Below, one piece after another: positions 1 to 19,426 of a DNA stretch of 64,000 nucleotides (position 1 is its first letter; each line of letters begins with the position of its first letter). The DNA is taken from the NCBI RefSeq assembly GCF_000016425.1, contig NC_009380.1, positions 1,616,144-1,680,143 of the forward strand, read 5' to 3'. Source of the stretch: Salinispora tropica CNB-440. Lineage in GTDB: Bacteria; Actinomycetota; Actinomycetes; Mycobacteriales; Micromonosporaceae. The notes below the pieces were generated by a model that searched no databases, was not told the origin of the DNA, and was given only the letters and a program-made list of their open reading frames with translations. Position numbers and translations under genes: made by a program.

Positions 1-1
1 C

Positions 2-1723
2 TATGACCTGGCATCTGCTCTTGCTAAGGTAAAAGCTACACTCGTATATTGCCGTGATGTCATTAGTTTCAGTGCGGACGACATTGCGGGGGAAGAAAGT
101 CAGTGGTTTAAGGGGGAGGCTGCTGCGTATTTTCATGCGCACATGATGGCTGTCGTAGACAGTTTCGATTCGTATATTGTCGGCCTAGAAGAGGACCTGG
201 ATGCGAGACCGGTGCGGCATGATGTCATTGCGGAACTAACTCACGCGGGCAATGAACTCGGCAGGGCGCGCTCGTGGCTACAGGAAATAGACCACCACTA
301 CGCCAGCGAAGCAAAACGGCTAGGTGCGGAGGTGATGGACAATGGCCTCATCCGGGTGTCCGACCGTCCCGATGTCGTAGAGCTGTTGAACCAGGATATG
401 CGAAGGGTGTTCAAGGGGCTTAAAGAAACGTATGGGCTTGCGGTTAATAGCATAGATTCTAGCGAAATTGCCCCCATGCCACCGCTTCCTCCGCCTGAGA
501 AAGCGCCCATTAGAGACCCTGGTGTCAGCGTTGACACAGAGCCAGTTGACTTGGGCATTGGTGGCGATTCGGTGCGCCCGCACGCGGCACCTTGGGGCGG
601 TTCGGGGTCTGGTGGTGAGCCGGTGGAGTTTCCTGGCGGGTTGGGGTCTGGTGGTGAGCCGGTGGAGTTTCCTGGCGGGTTGGGGTCTGGTGGTGAGCCG
701 GTGGAGTTTCCTGGCGGGTTGGGGCCTGGTGGTGAGTCGGTGGAGCTTCCTCATGGTTCTGAGGGTGAGGGCTTTTCGGATTCGAAATTCTCCCCGAGCG
801 ATGGCTTGGGAGGCTCTGATTTCGGCATCGCCCCGGGCACGAACCTGGCTGGCGCTGACACGCTTTCCCAACCAAGTCCGTTCCTGGGAAGCCAGACCGG
901 GCCAGGAGCTCTTGGACCCAACAACGGCACACAAAACCTCACCACCCCTACCGCTTCTTTCGCCCCTCACTCTGGCGGTGTAGGTGGTGGGGGTCCTATG
1001 CCGTTTGTGCCTGGTGCGCCGGGGGGGTCTCCTCGGTCGGGGGGTGGTTCTCGGTCGTCTGGTTCTGTTGGTAGGTCGTCTCCTGCTTCGTTTGTGCCGG
1101 GTCGTGGTTCGGGTGGTGGTGATCCACAGAAGTTGAGGAGGGGGCCGGTTCTTGGTGGTGGGGGTCCTATGCCGTTTGTGCCTGGTGCGCCGGGGGGGTC
1201 TCCTCGGTCGGGGGGTGGTTCTCGGTCGTCTGGTTCTGTTGGTAGGTCGTCTCCTGCTTCGTTTGTGCCGGGTCGTGGTTCGGGTGGTGGTGATCCACAG
1301 AAGTTGAGGAGGGGGCCGGTTCTTGGTGGTGGGGGTCCTATGCCGTTTGTGCCTGGTGCGCCGGGGGGGTCTCCTCGGTCGGGGGGTGGTTCTCGGTCGT
1401 CTGGTTCTGTTGGTAGGTCGTCTCCTGCCTCGTTTGTGCCGGGTCGCGGTTCGGGTGGTGGTGATTCGTTGAGGAGGACTGGCGATACTGGCGGCCAGCG
1501 AAGCTACTCGGCCGGGCCCGGATCGGCTAGTAGAGCCGAGGGCCCCAGCAAGCTGCGCAAGGCCGCTGGCAACGGCGGAGTCCCTCTTGTGGGCTCCGGT
1601 GCTCCGCCGGCTGCCGGAAAGGATGCCAAGCGGGAGCGAAAGACGTGGCTTCTCGAGGAAGATGATGTTTGGGGTGCACATCCTGAATCTCCTGCTGGAC
1701 CAATTGGACGCAAGGACCGCTAG
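2..1723 (+). CDS. 5'-truncated WXG-like, Gly-rich T7SS-associated protein
   Basis: The frame is open from base 2, so the gene begins before the window; the first in-window ATG (143) is internal. Upstream codons give a helical stretch containing W-F-K-G-E-A-A-A, resembling the WXG turn of ESX-family proteins. About 573 codons are visible. The N-terminal ~150 residues are helical. The rest is low-complexity: four 13-residue units of type GSGGEPVEFPGGL (about 605-760), then three 57-residue Gly/Ser/Arg/Pro units starting near 983, 1154 and 1325. The C-terminus carries an acidic W-L-L-E-E-D-D-V-W-G motif, similar to tails I know from actinobacterial T7SS-linked proteins. It is the first gene of a co-directional group leading to the secretion machinery. 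It is likely a secreted substrate or partner of the giant protein downstream; the exact function is unknown. GC is lower than in the machinery genes. Confidence 0.75.
   Translation, partial: YDLASALAKVKATLVYCRDVISFSADDIAGEESQWFKGEAAAYFHAHMMAVVDSFDSYIVGLEEDLDARPVRHDVIAELTHAGNELGRARSWLQEIDHHYASEAKRLGAEVMDNGLIRVSDRPDVVELLNQDMRRVFKGLKETYGLAVNSIDSSEIAPMPPLPPPEKAPIRDPGVSVDTEPVDLGIGGDSVRPHAAPWGGSGSGGEPVEFPGGLGSGGEPVEFPGGLGSGGEPVEFPGGLGPGGESVELPHGSEGEGFSDSKFSPSDGLGGSDFGIAPGTNLAGADTLSQPSPFLGSQTGPGALGPNNGTQNLTTPTASFAPHSGGVGGGGPMPFVPGAPGGSPRSGGGSRSSGSVGRSSPASFVPGRGSGGGDPQKLRRGPVLGGGGPMPFVPGAPGGSPRSGGGSRSSGSVGRSSPASFVPGRGSGGGDPQKLRRGPVLGGGGPMPFVPGAPGGSPRSGGGSRSSGSVGRSSPASFVPGRGSGGGDSLRRTGDTGGQRSYSAGPGSASRAEGPSKLRKAAGNGGVPLVGSGAPPAAGKDAKRERKTWLLEEDDVWGAHPESPAGPIGRKDR
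605..760 (+). repeat. 39-bp tandem repeats (3 near-identical + 1 diverged)
   Basis: A 39-bp unit encoding GSGGEPVEFPGGL is repeated three times almost without change. A fourth copy has substitutions and reads GPGGESVELPHGS. It lies in frame in the first gene and makes a Gly/Pro/Glu linker. Confidence 0.9.
983..1470 (+). repeat. 171-bp tandem repeats, about 2.9 copies
   Basis: The same 171-bp block begins near 983, 1154 and 1325; its GGGTCCTATG anchor is at 991, 1162 and 1333. The copies are virtually identical in DNA, with only a few changes in the third (such as CTGCCTCG for CTGCTTCG). This implies recent amplification or ongoing homogenisation. Each block adds 57 residues of Gly/Ser/Arg/Pro sequence in frame. 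Confidence 0.92.
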
Positions 1724-1739
1724 AATGTGCCGCATTCTA
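1721..1739 (+). terminator. Hairpin at stop codon of first gene
   Basis: TAGAATG (1721-1727, including the TAG stop) pairs perfectly with CATTCTA (1733-1739) around a 5-nt loop and is followed by TTTT after two bases. It could be a weak intrinsic terminator or attenuator between the first gene and the YbaB-like gene. Confidence 0.45.
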
Positions 1740-1772
1740 CTTTTGGTCGGTAGATGTGCATGAGAGGGATCG

Positions 1773-2267
1773 ATGCTGACGCCTTATGATGCGGAGCTAA
1801 GTCAACTCAGGGCGCGATACCGTGCGCAGCGGACAGCATTGGGTGAGATGCAACGTGCGTTAGCCGAACTTTCGGCAACAGTAATCGGTGTACAGCGGTG
1901 TGTTCAGGTTACCGTCGATGCCTACGGACAGCTCGTTGAATTGGGATTTCCTACCGATGCATACCGGCAGATGGCGCCGCAAGAACTTGCCACTGCGGTT
2001 TTCGCTGCAGTGACGCAAGCGCAGGCCGAAGCCCGCAAAGCGGCAAGCCAGACACTGTCTAGCTATCAATCCAACAATTCCCTACTTGAGCTGTCCTCGA
2101 GCGAGGAAGACTGGTCTCGACTTATCCCGGAGGACCTGCCAGGGTTGGATGAGCTGCTGGACTCACTTCGAGGGAAAGACATCGAATCTGCTGATTCTGC
2201 TCCGGAGCCCGGCACTGTCACCTGGAGCACTCGGAATGGATGGGCTGGACACGCCGGTGAGCGGTAA
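1773..2267 (+). CDS. YbaB/EbfC-like nucleoid-associated family protein
   Basis: A 164-residue protein starting at ATG 1773 behind a GAGAGGG purine stretch. The N-terminal ~35 residues form a coiled-coil-like helix. Then comes a YbaB/EbfC-like core: V-Q-V-T-V-D-A-Y-G-Q-L, a short loop, then P-Q-E-L-A-T-A-V-F and a final Ala-rich helix (about residues 45-100). The C-terminal ~60 residues are acidic and disordered-looking. YbaB-domain proteins of this size commonly occur beside WXG100 genes in actinobacterial T7SS loci. Whether they bind DNA or serve as partners of WXG proteins is not settled by sequence. Its 3' end overlaps the next gene by 32 bp, suggesting co-translation. Confidence 0.7.
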   Translation: MLTPYDAELSQLRARYRAQRTALGEMQRALAELSATVIGVQRCVQVTVDAYGQLVELGFPTDAYRQMAPQELATAVFAAVTQAQAEARKAASQTLSSYQSNNSLLELSSSEEDWSRLIPEDLPGLDELLDSLRGKDIESADSAPEPGTVTWSTRNGWAGHAGER

Positions 2268-2627
2268 ATTTTGGGCCGACACTCAGCGGCTAAAGACGAG
2301 TAGCAGCGGCTACAACCGCCTTGCTGATCATCTGGCTGCCGCGCTGGAATCCTACCAAAGTAGGGCTTCAGAAATTGGCAACTGTTGGGGCGAGGACGAG
2401 ATGGGGCGCACATTTGGTCAAACCTATGAAGCTGGTTCTGCTGATCTCGAAAGAGCGCTTGGCGATTTAGTTGAAATTGCCGCCAAGATTGGTGAAAACG
2501 TCGCCGGAATGGCACGGACGTTTGAAGCGGCCGACGTCGCTGCGCAAGATGCGGTGGATGTTTTTGAGAACGCCAGCGAGAATGTGGGGAGTGGTTTCGA
2601 TTCCCGGCCCGGAGGCGGGCGCCGGTC

Positions 2628-2631
<4 letters not shown>
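2236..2631 (+). CDS. WXG100-like ESX family protein
   Basis: The start is set at ATG 2236 (M-D-G-L-D-T-P-V). The frame is open further upstream, but that part overlaps the YbaB-like gene and does not look like the family. The product is 131 residues, mostly helical, with a central G-N-C-W-G-E-D-E-M-G-R-T-F motif (about residues 46-58), matching the W-x-G turn between two helices of WXG100 proteins plus the usual acidic residue and F that follow. The C-terminus ends in G-G-G-R-R-S. It overlaps the giant gene by ATGA. ESX proteins are T7SS substrates that dimerise; this one may pair with the WXG-like N-terminus of the adjacent giant or the first gene (inference). Confidence 0.75.
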
Positions 2632-12941
<10,310 letters not shown>

Positions 12942-13127
12942 CGTCCAGACGTCGCGCAGCGCCGCGTCCTGGATGGTGGCTCCACGTCGTGTGACTCGAC
13001 CGTCCTCGAGGCTGACAGAGCAGTGCGTGCGTAGTAGAGCGGCAGCTTGGAACCACCGGTCCGGCGGGCCTCCCGGGACCTTTGCCAGGAATGCGATAGT
13101 ACCGTTGCCGTTTGGGAGGATTTCTCG

Positions 13128-14198
13128 GTGAATGCTGAGCAGCGGGCACACGAGCTCATGCTGTGGTTCGCGGGCTGGTTGCCGGACGACGTCGTGGCGC
13201 AGTGCCGGTCGTGGCTGGCCGAGGGCCGGGACGAACTGGCGGTGGCAGTGGCCCTGCGTACGTACCGTGGGCTTGGCCTGCCGATGTCGCACGAGCACGC
13301 CGCGGCACTCAACGCGCTCCACGAGACCGCCGCAGACGACTACCTCCACGTCGACGGTGAGTCAGAACCGCCGTACCGATTTGTTCGGGCGTCCGCTGAG
13401 ACCGACACGGTCGCGACAAAAGCCGCCCGCCGCCTTCCCGGGTTCCGTGCGCTGTGGGCGGTGTGGCGGCTACCCGCGTCGGCTTCGCTGTGGGCGTCGG
13501 CCCGTCGGGTCTACCTGATGGAGGTTGGCGACGTCGTTCAGGCGCCCGAAATAGCGGCCCGGATGCAGCGCGTCCTTCTCGACGCTGGCGAGATCAGCGC
13601 CCAGGTTGAGGTGTTCGGTCCGGATACCGATCTGCCGCCGTATCAGACGACCGCTCTGCTCGAGGCTGTCGAGATCGCCGCGTTGCACCCCGCGCCGCCA
13701 CCGAGGCTCGCGCAGGTCTTTGACTTCCCGCAGGCCGCCGTCCCGTTCGCCGTAGACCATCCCCGAATTGACGCTGTCGAGGAACGTCAGAGCATTCTCG
13801 ACTACCTGGACACCGGGCATCTCCTGCTCGCCATCGGCTCAGCAGAGCCCGACGTGGTCGAGTCGCAGCGCGGCGAGGTGGTCCCACTTGGCCTGCGTAC
13901 CGACGGTAGCTGGATCTGGTCCGACGCCTCCGCCTACTACCTGCGGGAGCACCATCTTGCGCCGGACAGCGCGTTGCTTGAGCACATTGGGCGGGAGTCT
14001 GGCCGGTCGATTGAGTTGAGCCGGGCTGCCTGGCATCGGGCGATGACAATGCTCCGGGAGCCCGATCGGACGCGCGGTTCGCAGGACGACAGGGGTCCGC
14101 GCAACGACAGTGGTTCGCGCAACGACAGAGATTCGTCGCTCAGACCTTACCGGCGCGATGACGCTGACCTGGCCGATCGGGGGACGGGAGCGCAGTGA
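13128..14198 (+). CDS. T7SS-linked hypothetical protein
   Basis: The start is GTG 13128, with a strong ribosome binding site GGGAGGA at 13114-13120 (7-nt spacing); the frame is open further upstream but without a site. The product has 356 residues and no signal peptide or membrane segment. The N-terminal half is helical (A-H-E-L-M-L-W-F-A-G-W-L-P-D-D). The middle is mixed alpha/beta with L-P-P-Y-Q-T-T-A-L-L-E-A and a W-I-W-S-D-A-S-A-Y-Y-L motif near residue 265. The last ~45 residues are a degenerate Arg/Asp/Ser/Asn repeat. It overlaps mycP by GTGA, so it is translationally coupled to the secretion genes and is probably a T7SS accessory protein. I do not recognise the family. Confidence 0.75.
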   Translation: MNAEQRAHELMLWFAGWLPDDVVAQCRSWLAEGRDELAVAVALRTYRGLGLPMSHEHAAALNALHETAADDYLHVDGESEPPYRFVRASAETDTVATKAARRLPGFRALWAVWRLPASASLWASARRVYLMEVGDVVQAPEIAARMQRVLLDAGEISAQVEVFGPDTDLPPYQTTALLEAVEIAALHPAPPPRLAQVFDFPQAAVPFAVDHPRIDAVEERQSILDYLDTGHLLLAIGSAEPDVVESQRGEVVPLGLRTDGSWIWSDASAYYLREHHLAPDSALLEHIGRESGRSIELSRAAWHRAMTMLREPDRTRGSQDDRGPRNDSGSRNDRDSSLRPYRRDDADLADRGTGAQ

Positions 14199-15472
14199 GT
14201 CGCGCCTTTGATCGACCTGGGACTGTGTGGCGTCCACTTCCCACGGCCGCCCTCGCGCTCGTTCTCGCCCTCTGGCCTGCCAGAGTCGCGGCGGCGGAGC
14301 CCCTCGGAGAGGGCCTGCCGCCGCTCGCGCAGCAGTCCGGCGGATGTGTGCCGGCTTCCACCGCCCGTATCCCGGATGTCCCATGGGCCCAGCACCGTTT
14401 GTCGCCGGCGCGGGTCTGGCCGCTGACCCGCGGGGAAGGCCAAGTCGTCGCTGTGATCGATTCCGGTGTGGAGGCTGTGCCCCAACTCGCTGGCGGGCGA
14501 CTCGATCAGGTGGAGGTCGTCCGCGGCCCGAGCGGCGTGGATGACTGTCCCGGCCACGGCACCTTCGTCGCTGGCCTGATCGCGGCCCGTCCAGTCAGCG
14601 GTACCGGCTTCAGTGGCGTTGCCCCAGCCAGCACGATCCTGCCCGTCCGGCAGACTGGCGACGGGCTCGACGGCACCGCTGCCACCTTGGCTGAGGCCAT
14701 TCGGGCCGCCACGGACCGTGGGGCTGACATCATCAACATTTCCACGGCGTCGCTCTTTCCCGATGAGACGTTGCGCCGCGCGGTCGAGTACGCCAGCAGC
14801 AAGGATGTGCTCATTGTGGCCGCGGTGGCCAACGAACGGGGAAGCGGCAACACCCGCCCGTATCCGGCCGCGTACCCAGAGGTGCTCGCGGTCGGGGCGA
14901 TCGGCCCTGATGGTGCCCCGGCTGACTTCTCCGGTTCCGGAGACTTCGTCGATCTGGCGGCTCCGGGCAGCAGCATCGTCAGTATCGGCCCACGTGGCGG
15001 CGGCCACCTAACCGCGACCGGCACCAGCTACGCCGCGCCGCTGGTCGCCGGCACCGCCGCACTCGTGCGGGCCTACCACCCTCAGTTGACGGCGGAACAG
15101 GTGCGGCGTCGGCTGCAGTTGACGGCGGACAGACCAAGCGGTTCGGTGCCGGACCCGCGACTCGGCTGGGGCGTGGTGAACCCGTACGCGGCGGTGGCGT
15201 CCATCTTGCCGGAAGCCACTGGTGGCCCGCCCACCGCGTCGCCGGTTGTGGTGTCGGCACCAACCCGCCCGGATGACGGTATGCCGGGACGTATCGTAGC
15301 GCTTCTTATCGCGGCTGCTGCGAGCACGCTGGTCGTCGTCATGCTGGTGGCCCGGGCGGTTGTGCCCCGGGGACGGCGCAGGCGCTGGCAACCAGCGGGA
15401 TCAGCGGATCGATGGCAGTCATCGAGTGGCCCCGCAGCCAGGGGGAGGGGATCGCGTGCTTTCCGGGACTGA
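14195..15472 (+). CDS. mycP: Mycosin (T7SS-associated subtilisin-like protease)
   Basis: A 425-residue S8 serine protease starting at GTG 14195 inside the previous stop. Residues 1-34 form a signal peptide (A-L-A-L-V-L-A-L-W core, A-A-A end). The catalytic triad is D89 (V-I-D-S-G), H121 (G-H-G-T-F-V-A-G) and S278 (G-T-S-Y-A-A-P). A Pro/Ser/Thr linker leads to a C-terminal membrane helix at about 367-388 and an Arg-rich cytoplasmic tail. This signal peptide-protease-anchor layout is that of mycosins. They sit outside the membrane, stabilise the ESX pore and cleave selected substrates. The adjacent giant protein and WXG proteins are natural candidate substrates (inference). eccC follows 9 bp downstream. 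Confidence 0.93.
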   Translation: MSRAFDRPGTVWRPLPTAALALVLALWPARVAAAEPLGEGLPPLAQQSGGCVPASTARIPDVPWAQHRLSPARVWPLTRGEGQVVAVIDSGVEAVPQLAGGRLDQVEVVRGPSGVDDCPGHGTFVAGLIAARPVSGTGFSGVAPASTILPVRQTGDGLDGTAATLAEAIRAATDRGADIINISTASLFPDETLRRAVEYASSKDVLIVAAVANERGSGNTRPYPAAYPEVLAVGAIGPDGAPADFSGSGDFVDLAAPGSSIVSIGPRGGGHLTATGTSYAAPLVAGTAALVRAYHPQLTAEQVRRRLQLTADRPSGSVPDPRLGWGVVNPYAAVASILPEATGGPPTASPVVVSAPTRPDDGMPGRIVALLIAAAASTLVVVMLVARAVVPRGRRRRWQPAGSADRWQSSSGPAARGRGSRAFRD

Positions 15473-15481
15473 GGAGATGCG

Positions 15482-18400
15482 GTGAGTGTGGTGATCAGCC
15501 GGCCGTCACGGGGTGGGGGGCCTCCCTTGCCCAGCGGCGAGGTCGAACTTCAGGAACCCCCGACGTTACCCGAGCCAGCGGGGGCGGACATGTCCTCGGC
15601 GCTAATCTATCTCCCGATGGGCCTCGGGTCGGGTGCGACCGTGTTGATGTTCGCCGGCGCCGGCGGCGGGTCCATGGGCTATGGGGCTTCTGGGCTGATG
15701 GGAGTCTCCACCATCGGCATGATGTTGATGATGCTGGGGCGCGGGGCGCATCAGCGTAAGAAGGAGTTGCGTAGCGACCGTCGGGACTATCTGCGTTATC
15801 TGACGCAGGTACGCCGACAGGTGCGGCGCGCGGCCCACCAGCAGCGCGCGGCGGTCGAATGGAATCATCCACAGCCGTCGCAACTGTGGTCGGTGGCGAT
15901 GGGCCCGCGGTTGTGGGAGCGGCGGGCAGGTCATGATGACTTCGCCGAGGTTCGCATCGGCGTGGGTGTGCAGCGGTCCGCCCTGCGGCTGGTGCCCCCA
16001 CAGACCCCACCGGTAGAGGATCTGGAGCCGCTCTGCGCCAGCGCCCTGCGGCGATTCATGCGGGCTTACCAGACCGTCACCGATGTGCCGACGGTGGTGC
16101 ACCTGCCCGGCTTCGCCGCGGTGGAGGTTGTTGGCGAGGAAGCTGGCGTGGTCGGACTCAGCCGAGCGATGCTGGCGCAGCTGACGGCGCTGCACGCGCC
16201 AGAGGAACTGCGGATCGCGATCCTCGCGGATTCGTCGAGAATGGCCGATTGGACCTGGGCGAAGTGGCTGCCGCACACCGGCAATCCCTGGCGCCGCGAC
16301 GCCGCTGGGGCGGTGCGGTTGTTCGCCGAGGACTATCCCGGTCTCGTCGATGTGCTCGGTGAACGGTTGTTGGCACGGCCGAGTTTCACCGCCGGGGTGT
16401 CCGCCAGCCCCAACGAGCCGTTTCTGGTCATCGTCTGCGATGGGGTGCCCCTGCCGGACGACTCACCCCTGGTCATGGGTGGCCTGCGCAATGCGGTGTT
16501 GCTCGACGTTGACGGGGCCAACGCGCTCGACGGCTCACAGCTCCTCCGGCTGTCGGTGCAGACGGAGCAGGTCACCGTCCAACAGGCGGGTCAACCCGAC
16601 CAGGTGTGTCGAGTCGACAGTCTCAGCGGCATCCGGGCTGAGGCGCTGTCCCGGCTGCTCGCGCCGTATCGCACCGGCGGGGTTGCGGTGGACGCGTCGG
16701 AACCCCTGGCTGCCGAATTTGATCTTGCTGGGCTGCTCGGGATTGGTGATCTCAGCGGCTACGACGTGCACGCGCTGTGGCGATCGCCGGCCTGGTCTGA
16801 CCTGCGGGTACCGATCGGCATCGGGCCGGAGGGCGACATTGTCTCCCTCGACCTTCGCGAATCAGCACAGGGCGGTAATGGACCGCATGGGGTGTTGATC
16901 GGTGCCACCGGCTCGGGCAAGAGCGAGTTGTTGCGGACCCTTGTCGTGGCGTTGGCGGTGACCCACTCCTCGGAGACACTCAACTTCGTTCTGACCGACT
17001 TCAAAGGCGGTGCCACCTTCCTGGGGATGGAGAAGCTGCCGCATACCTCGGCGATGATCACCAACTTGGCCGACGAGTTGGTGCTCGTTGACCGGATGCA
17101 GGACGCGCTGCAGGGCGAGATGATCCGCCGGCAGAAGCTGCTGCGGCAGGCAGGGGTGAGCTCCCGTCGGGAGTATGAGGCGGCTCGGGCCGGGGGCGCG
17201 CCCTTGGAGTCGATGCCGACGCTGCTCATCGTGGTCGACGAGTTCAGTGAGCTGCTCAGCAGCAAGCCCGATTTCATGGAGTTGTTTGTCACCATAGGAC
17301 GGTTGGGGCGAAGCCTGGGGGTGCATCTCCTGCTCGCCTCGCAGCGTCTGGGCGAGGGCCGCATTCATCAACTGGAGTCCCACCTGTCCTACCGGATCGC
17401 GTTACGGACATTCTCCGCTTCGGAGAGCCGCAGTGTGATTGGTTCCGGCGCCGCCCATGAGCTGCCGTCCAGCCCAGGGCATGGCTACATCAAGCTGGGG
17501 ACGAGCGATCTTGGCCGGTTCAAGGCCGGCTATGTCTCCGGGCCGTGTGTGACCGCCGCGGCTCCCACCGCCCCGGCGGAGGCGCGCCGGGAGATCGCCA
17601 CATTCGACATTGTGCCGTTCACCTCGGCGGATCGTGGAGCCCCAGCGGTGACACCGCCTCCTGTCGACGTGCCGGCTTCGTCGGCGCCCAGCCTCATGGC
17701 GGTCCTGATCGAACGGCTGCGTGACCAGGGCCCCCAGGCTCGTGAGGTGTGGCTTCCGCCCCTCAGCGAGTCACCGACGCTCAGTCAGATTCTGCCGGGC
17801 ATCGGTGGCGAGGCGGGGCGCGGCATGACTGCCCGAGGTTGGCCGGCGTTGGGCCGACTGCGGGTGCCGGTCGGCGTTGTGGACCGCCCCTTCGACCAGA
17901 TGCGCGACCTGCTCGTCGCCGATCTCAGCAGTGCCGCGGGGCACGTCGGCATCGTCGGTGCACCACACAGTGGGAAGAGTAGTCTGGCCCGCACGCTACT
18001 GATCGCGTTAGCGCTTACGCACACCCCGGTCGAGGTCCAGTTCTACTGTCTGGACTTCGGCGGTGGGACGCTGGCTGGTCTCGCCGAGCTTCCCCATGTT
18101 GGCTCGAACGCCAACCGTCTCGACCCAGACCGGGTTCGACGCACCGTCGCCGAGCTCGAAACCCTTCTGGAACGACGTGAGCAGGCCTTCGCCGACCACG
18201 GAATCGAGTCGATGTCCGACTGGCGGAAAGCCCGGCAGGACGGCTCGGTCGACGACCCCTACGGGGACGTCTTTCTCGTGGTCGATGGTGTGGCGACGGT
18301 GCGGCAGGACTTCGAGGATCTGGAACCGAAGCTGTCGGAGCTGGCCTCCCGTGGCCTGTCCTACGGCATCCACCTGGTCCTCACCGCTGTTCGATGGTCG

Positions 18401-19426
18401 GAGGTCCGCCCCCGTCTGCGGGACCTGATCGGTACGCGGTTCGAGCTGCGCCTGGGCGACCCTCACGAGTCTGAGCTGCGGTCGCGGGATGCCGCCACGG
18501 TTCCCGCCCAGCCCGGTCGGGGCCTTACCGTTGACGCCCTGCACTTCCTGGCGGCCGTGCCGCGCGCCGATGCCGCAGCGCTGGTCGTCGACGCCGCGAC
18601 CGCCCTGAAATGTCTGGTCGAGGACATCGCTGACGCCTGGCCGGGGCCACCGGCGCCACCGGTGCGGCTGCTGCCTGACCTGTTGCCGGCCGCCACGCTG
18701 CCGCCGCCGGAGGGTAACCTTCGCCTGGCGCTCGGCTGGGACGAAGAGCGGCTCGAACCCGTGTGGCACGACTTCGCCAAGAGCCCGCACCTCCTCATTT
18801 TCGGCGACACCGAGACGGGAAAGACGAACCTGGTGCGGCTCATCGCCGAGGCGGTGCTGCGGCGCTATCAGCGTAGTGAAGCCCGCATGGTGTTGGTCGA
18901 CCCGCGAGTGACGCTGTATCAGTGCGTTCCAGCGGAGTACCGGGTCGGCTACGCGGCCGACATCGATGCGGTGACAAAGCTGGTCAACGACACGGTGATC
19001 ACGATGCGTAGCCGGCTGCCCGGACCGGAGGTCACACCAGAACAACTGCGTCGCCAGGACTGGTGGAGCGGACCCCGAATATTCTTCCTCGTGGATGACT
19101 ACGACCTGGTCTCCGGTGGCATGTCGGGCCCGTTGGAGCCCCTCGTCGAGCTGCTGGCCAAAGGCGCCGACATCGGCCTGCATCTGGTGGTTGCCCGCAG
19201 TAGCTCGGGCGGGTCGCGGGCGATGATGGACCGAGCGCTGCGCCGTATCTGGGAGCTGGCCTGCCCCGGTCTGCTGTTCTCCTGCCCCCGGGAAGAGGGC
19301 AAGTTCCTCGGCGAGGCGATACCTCGCCGGCTTCCGCCAGGCCGTGCCCAGCTAGTGACGCGACGCGGCACCCAGCTGCTGCAGACTGCGCACACGCCTT
19401 CGACAGAGTTGGAGACAACCCCATGA
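15482..19426 (+). CDS. eccC: T7SS ATPase EccC (EccCa-EccCb fused)
   Basis: A 1314-residue FtsK/SpoIIIE-type motor; start GTG 15482 with GAGGAG at 15471-15476. Two hydrophobic segments near residues 41-60 and 71-86 anchor it in the membrane. Three P-loops are visible: G474-A-T-G-S-G-K480-S, G826-A-P-H-S-G-K832-S and G1108-D-T-E-T-G-K1114-T. Walker B partners are L-L-I-V-V-D-E, V-F-L-V-V-D-G and F-F-L-V-D-D. The first ATPase has a canonical D-E, while the second and third are degenerate, as known for EccC where only ATPase 1 is strongly active. The protein powers and gates export and binds WXG100 C-terminal signals. It overlaps eccD by ATGA. Confidence 0.96.
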   Translation: MSVVISRPSRGGGPPLPSGEVELQEPPTLPEPAGADMSSALIYLPMGLGSGATVLMFAGAGGGSMGYGASGLMGVSTIGMMLMMLGRGAHQRKKELRSDRRDYLRYLTQVRRQVRRAAHQQRAAVEWNHPQPSQLWSVAMGPRLWERRAGHDDFAEVRIGVGVQRSALRLVPPQTPPVEDLEPLCASALRRFMRAYQTVTDVPTVVHLPGFAAVEVVGEEAGVVGLSRAMLAQLTALHAPEELRIAILADSSRMADWTWAKWLPHTGNPWRRDAAGAVRLFAEDYPGLVDVLGERLLARPSFTAGVSASPNEPFLVIVCDGVPLPDDSPLVMGGLRNAVLLDVDGANALDGSQLLRLSVQTEQVTVQQAGQPDQVCRVDSLSGIRAEALSRLLAPYRTGGVAVDASEPLAAEFDLAGLLGIGDLSGYDVHALWRSPAWSDLRVPIGIGPEGDIVSLDLRESAQGGNGPHGVLIGATGSGKSELLRTLVVALAVTHSSETLNFVLTDFKGGATFLGMEKLPHTSAMITNLADELVLVDRMQDALQGEMIRRQKLLRQAGVSSRREYEAARAGGAPLESMPTLLIVVDEFSELLSSKPDFMELFVTIGRLGRSLGVHLLLASQRLGEGRIHQLESHLSYRIALRTFSASESRSVIGSGAAHELPSSPGHGYIKLGTSDLGRFKAGYVSGPCVTAAAPTAPAEARREIATFDIVPFTSADRGAPAVTPPPVDVPASSAPSLMAVLIERLRDQGPQAREVWLPPLSESPTLSQILPGIGGEAGRGMTARGWPALGRLRVPVGVVDRPFDQMRDLLVADLSSAAGHVGIVGAPHSGKSSLARTLLIALALTHTPVEVQFYCLDFGGGTLAGLAELPHVGSNANRLDPDRVRRTVAELETLLERREQAFADHGIESMSDWRKARQDGSVDDPYGDVFLVVDGVATVRQDFEDLEPKLSELASRGLSYGIHLVLTAVRWSEVRPRLRDLIGTRFELRLGDPHESELRSRDAATVPAQPGRGLTVDALHFLAAVPRADAAALVVDAATALKCLVEDIADAWPGPPAPPVRLLPDLLPAATLPPPEGNLRLALGWDEERLEPVWHDFAKSPHLLIFGDTETGKTNLVRLIAEAVLRRYQRSEARMVLVDPRVTLYQCVPAEYRVGYAADIDAVTKLVNDTVITMRSRLPGPEVTPEQLRRQDWWSGPRIFFLVDDYDLVSGGMSGPLEPLVELLAKGADIGLHLVVARSSSGGSRAMMDRALRRIWELACPGLLFSCPREEGKFLGEAIPRRLPPGRAQLVTRRGTQLLQTAHTPSTELETTP

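Noticed and set aside
12942..13127. Possible small gene between the giant and the 13128 gene
   Set aside because: Open frames here lack start signals; the GGGAGGA site points to GTG 13128 instead.
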